From the NCBI RefSeq assembly GCF_900117395.1, contig NZ_FPEG01000003.1, positions 558,001 to 622,000 on the forward strand: a stretch of DNA of 64,000 nt, read 5' to 3'. The notes beneath the pieces are model-generated. The model made no database searches, was not told the origin of the DNA, and saw only the letters and a list, made by a program, of their open reading frames with translations. Numbering within the stretch: position 1 is the first letter of the stretch; each line of letters begins with the position of its first letter. This document shows positions 63,613-64,000 of this stretch, in pieces. The position numbers and the translations under genes are program-made. This DNA comes from Agrococcus sp. Marseille-P2731. Lineage in GTDB: Bacteria; Actinomycetota; Actinomycetes; Actinomycetales; Microbacteriaceae.

Positions 63613-64000
63613 ATGGCGAAGATCACGGTGCTCGGCGCGACAGGGTTCGCGGGCAGCCACATCGCGGCAGAGGCAGCGGCGCGCGGCCATGAGGTCACCC
63701 TCGTCTCGCGGTCGCAGCCGAAGGATGCGCCCGCGGGCGCGCGCGTGCTGCAGGGCTCGGTGCTCGATGGCGCGCTGCTCGCGCAGGCGCTCACCGGCGC
63801 CGACGCGGTGATCGGCGCGCTGTCGCCGCGCGGCGACATGGAGGGCAAGGTGGCGGATGCCTATGCCGACATCGCGGGCAGGCTCGCGGGCACGACGGCG
63901 CGGTTCATCATCGTCGGCGGCTTCGGATCGCTGAAGGACGCGAACGGCGAGCGCATCGTCGAGACCGAGGCCTTCGCACCGGAGTACAAGGACGAGGCGC
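63613..64000 (+). CDS. NAD(P)H-binding epimerase/reductase-like protein, 3' truncated by window end
   Basis: The frame opens at ATG 63613 behind AAGGAG (63602-63607) and stays open to the window end, giving ~129 residues. AKITVLGATGFAGSHIAAEAAARGHEVTLVSR is the Rossmann GxxGxxG fold of atypical short-chain dehydrogenases (YwnB/NmrA-like). VLDGALLAQALTGADAVIGALSP and FIIVGGFGSL continue the family pattern. The C-terminal half lies outside the window. It is divergent from Mn-catalase, so a shared oxidative-stress promoter region is plausible. Confidence 0.85.
   Translation, partial: MAKITVLGATGFAGSHIAAEAAARGHEVTLVSRSQPKDAPAGARVLQGSVLDGALLAQALTGADAVIGALSPRGDMEGKVADAYADIAGRLAGTTARFIIVGGFGSLKDANGERIVETEAFAPEYKDEA

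Overview
The window is high-GC, densely coded DNA from an actinobacterium. It is most likely a member of the Microbacteriaceae (an Agrococcus-like organism is my best guess), although nothing here fixes the genus. The signs are strong G/C third-position bias, very short intergenic gaps, many GTG starts, stop/start overlaps of the GTGA or ATGA type, an Lhr helicase next to an Nei2-type glycosylase, a mycothiol-type maleylpyruvate isomerase family protein, and an LPQTG cell-wall anchor. At least eight genes have a TANNNT hexamer 6-7 bases before the start codon and no usable ribosome site between them, which is the layout of leaderless mRNAs. I see no rRNA, tRNA, phage, transposase or CRISPR.

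Layout. 1-9 kb: a truncated membrane protein, a LysR regulator coupled to a serine beta-lactamase-like hydrolase, a small membrane protein, NADP-type glutamate dehydrogenase, a membrane glycosyltransferase, DUF899 and VOC proteins, and a YihY/BrkB membrane protein. 9-11.7 kb: purA, a possible 23-residue leader ORF, an FBP zinc-finger protein, and a striking pair of inverted arrays of 20-bp repeats ending in a G-quadruplex-prone tract. 11.7-19.7 kb: a complete divergent locus for 4-deoxyuronate catabolism. One side is KdgK, KDPG aldolase, KduD and a zinc dehydrogenase; the other is a TRAP transporter (DctPQM), KduI and an IclR regulator. Together they import an acidic sugar and take 5-keto-4-deoxyuronate to pyruvate and glyceraldehyde-3-phosphate. 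19.7-23.7 kb: three SRPBCC-fold genes (one fused to a TIGR01777 epimerase) and argG.

23.7-26.8 kb: a translationally coupled three-gene cluster of an acyl-CoA dehydrogenase homologue, a PIG-L deacetylase fused to a SAM methyltransferase, and a GT2 glycosyltransferase. It looks like a small pathway modifying an amino sugar or glycoconjugate. 26.8-33.2 kb: lhr (carrying an in-frame insertion of a REP-like repeat), nei2, a repeat-laden convergent gap, and a SpoU methyltransferase. 33.2-46.4 kb: one gene of about 4,384 codons encoding a secreted, LPQTG-anchored surface protein with about 34 DUF11-like modules, part of which has grown by duplication of two-module units.

46.6-54.5 kb: HAD phosphatase, TetR regulator, an HTH regulator, a second secreted, membrane-anchored surface protein, a sigma factor fused to its own zinc anti-sigma domain, membrane segments and an extracellular domain, and an ATP-grasp enzyme. 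The sigma-fusion/surface-protein/HTH group is the best candidate here for a little-described regulatory system. 54.5-64 kb: a non-coding stretch with two matched palindromes, a small conserved protein, an AEC transporter with a palindromic operator, pyrE, a DinB-like protein, xth, two small membrane proteins, DUF6421, a GT1 glycosyltransferase, manganese catalase, and the start of an NAD(P)-binding protein cut by the window end.

All calls are from reading sequence and translated products; no database search was run.
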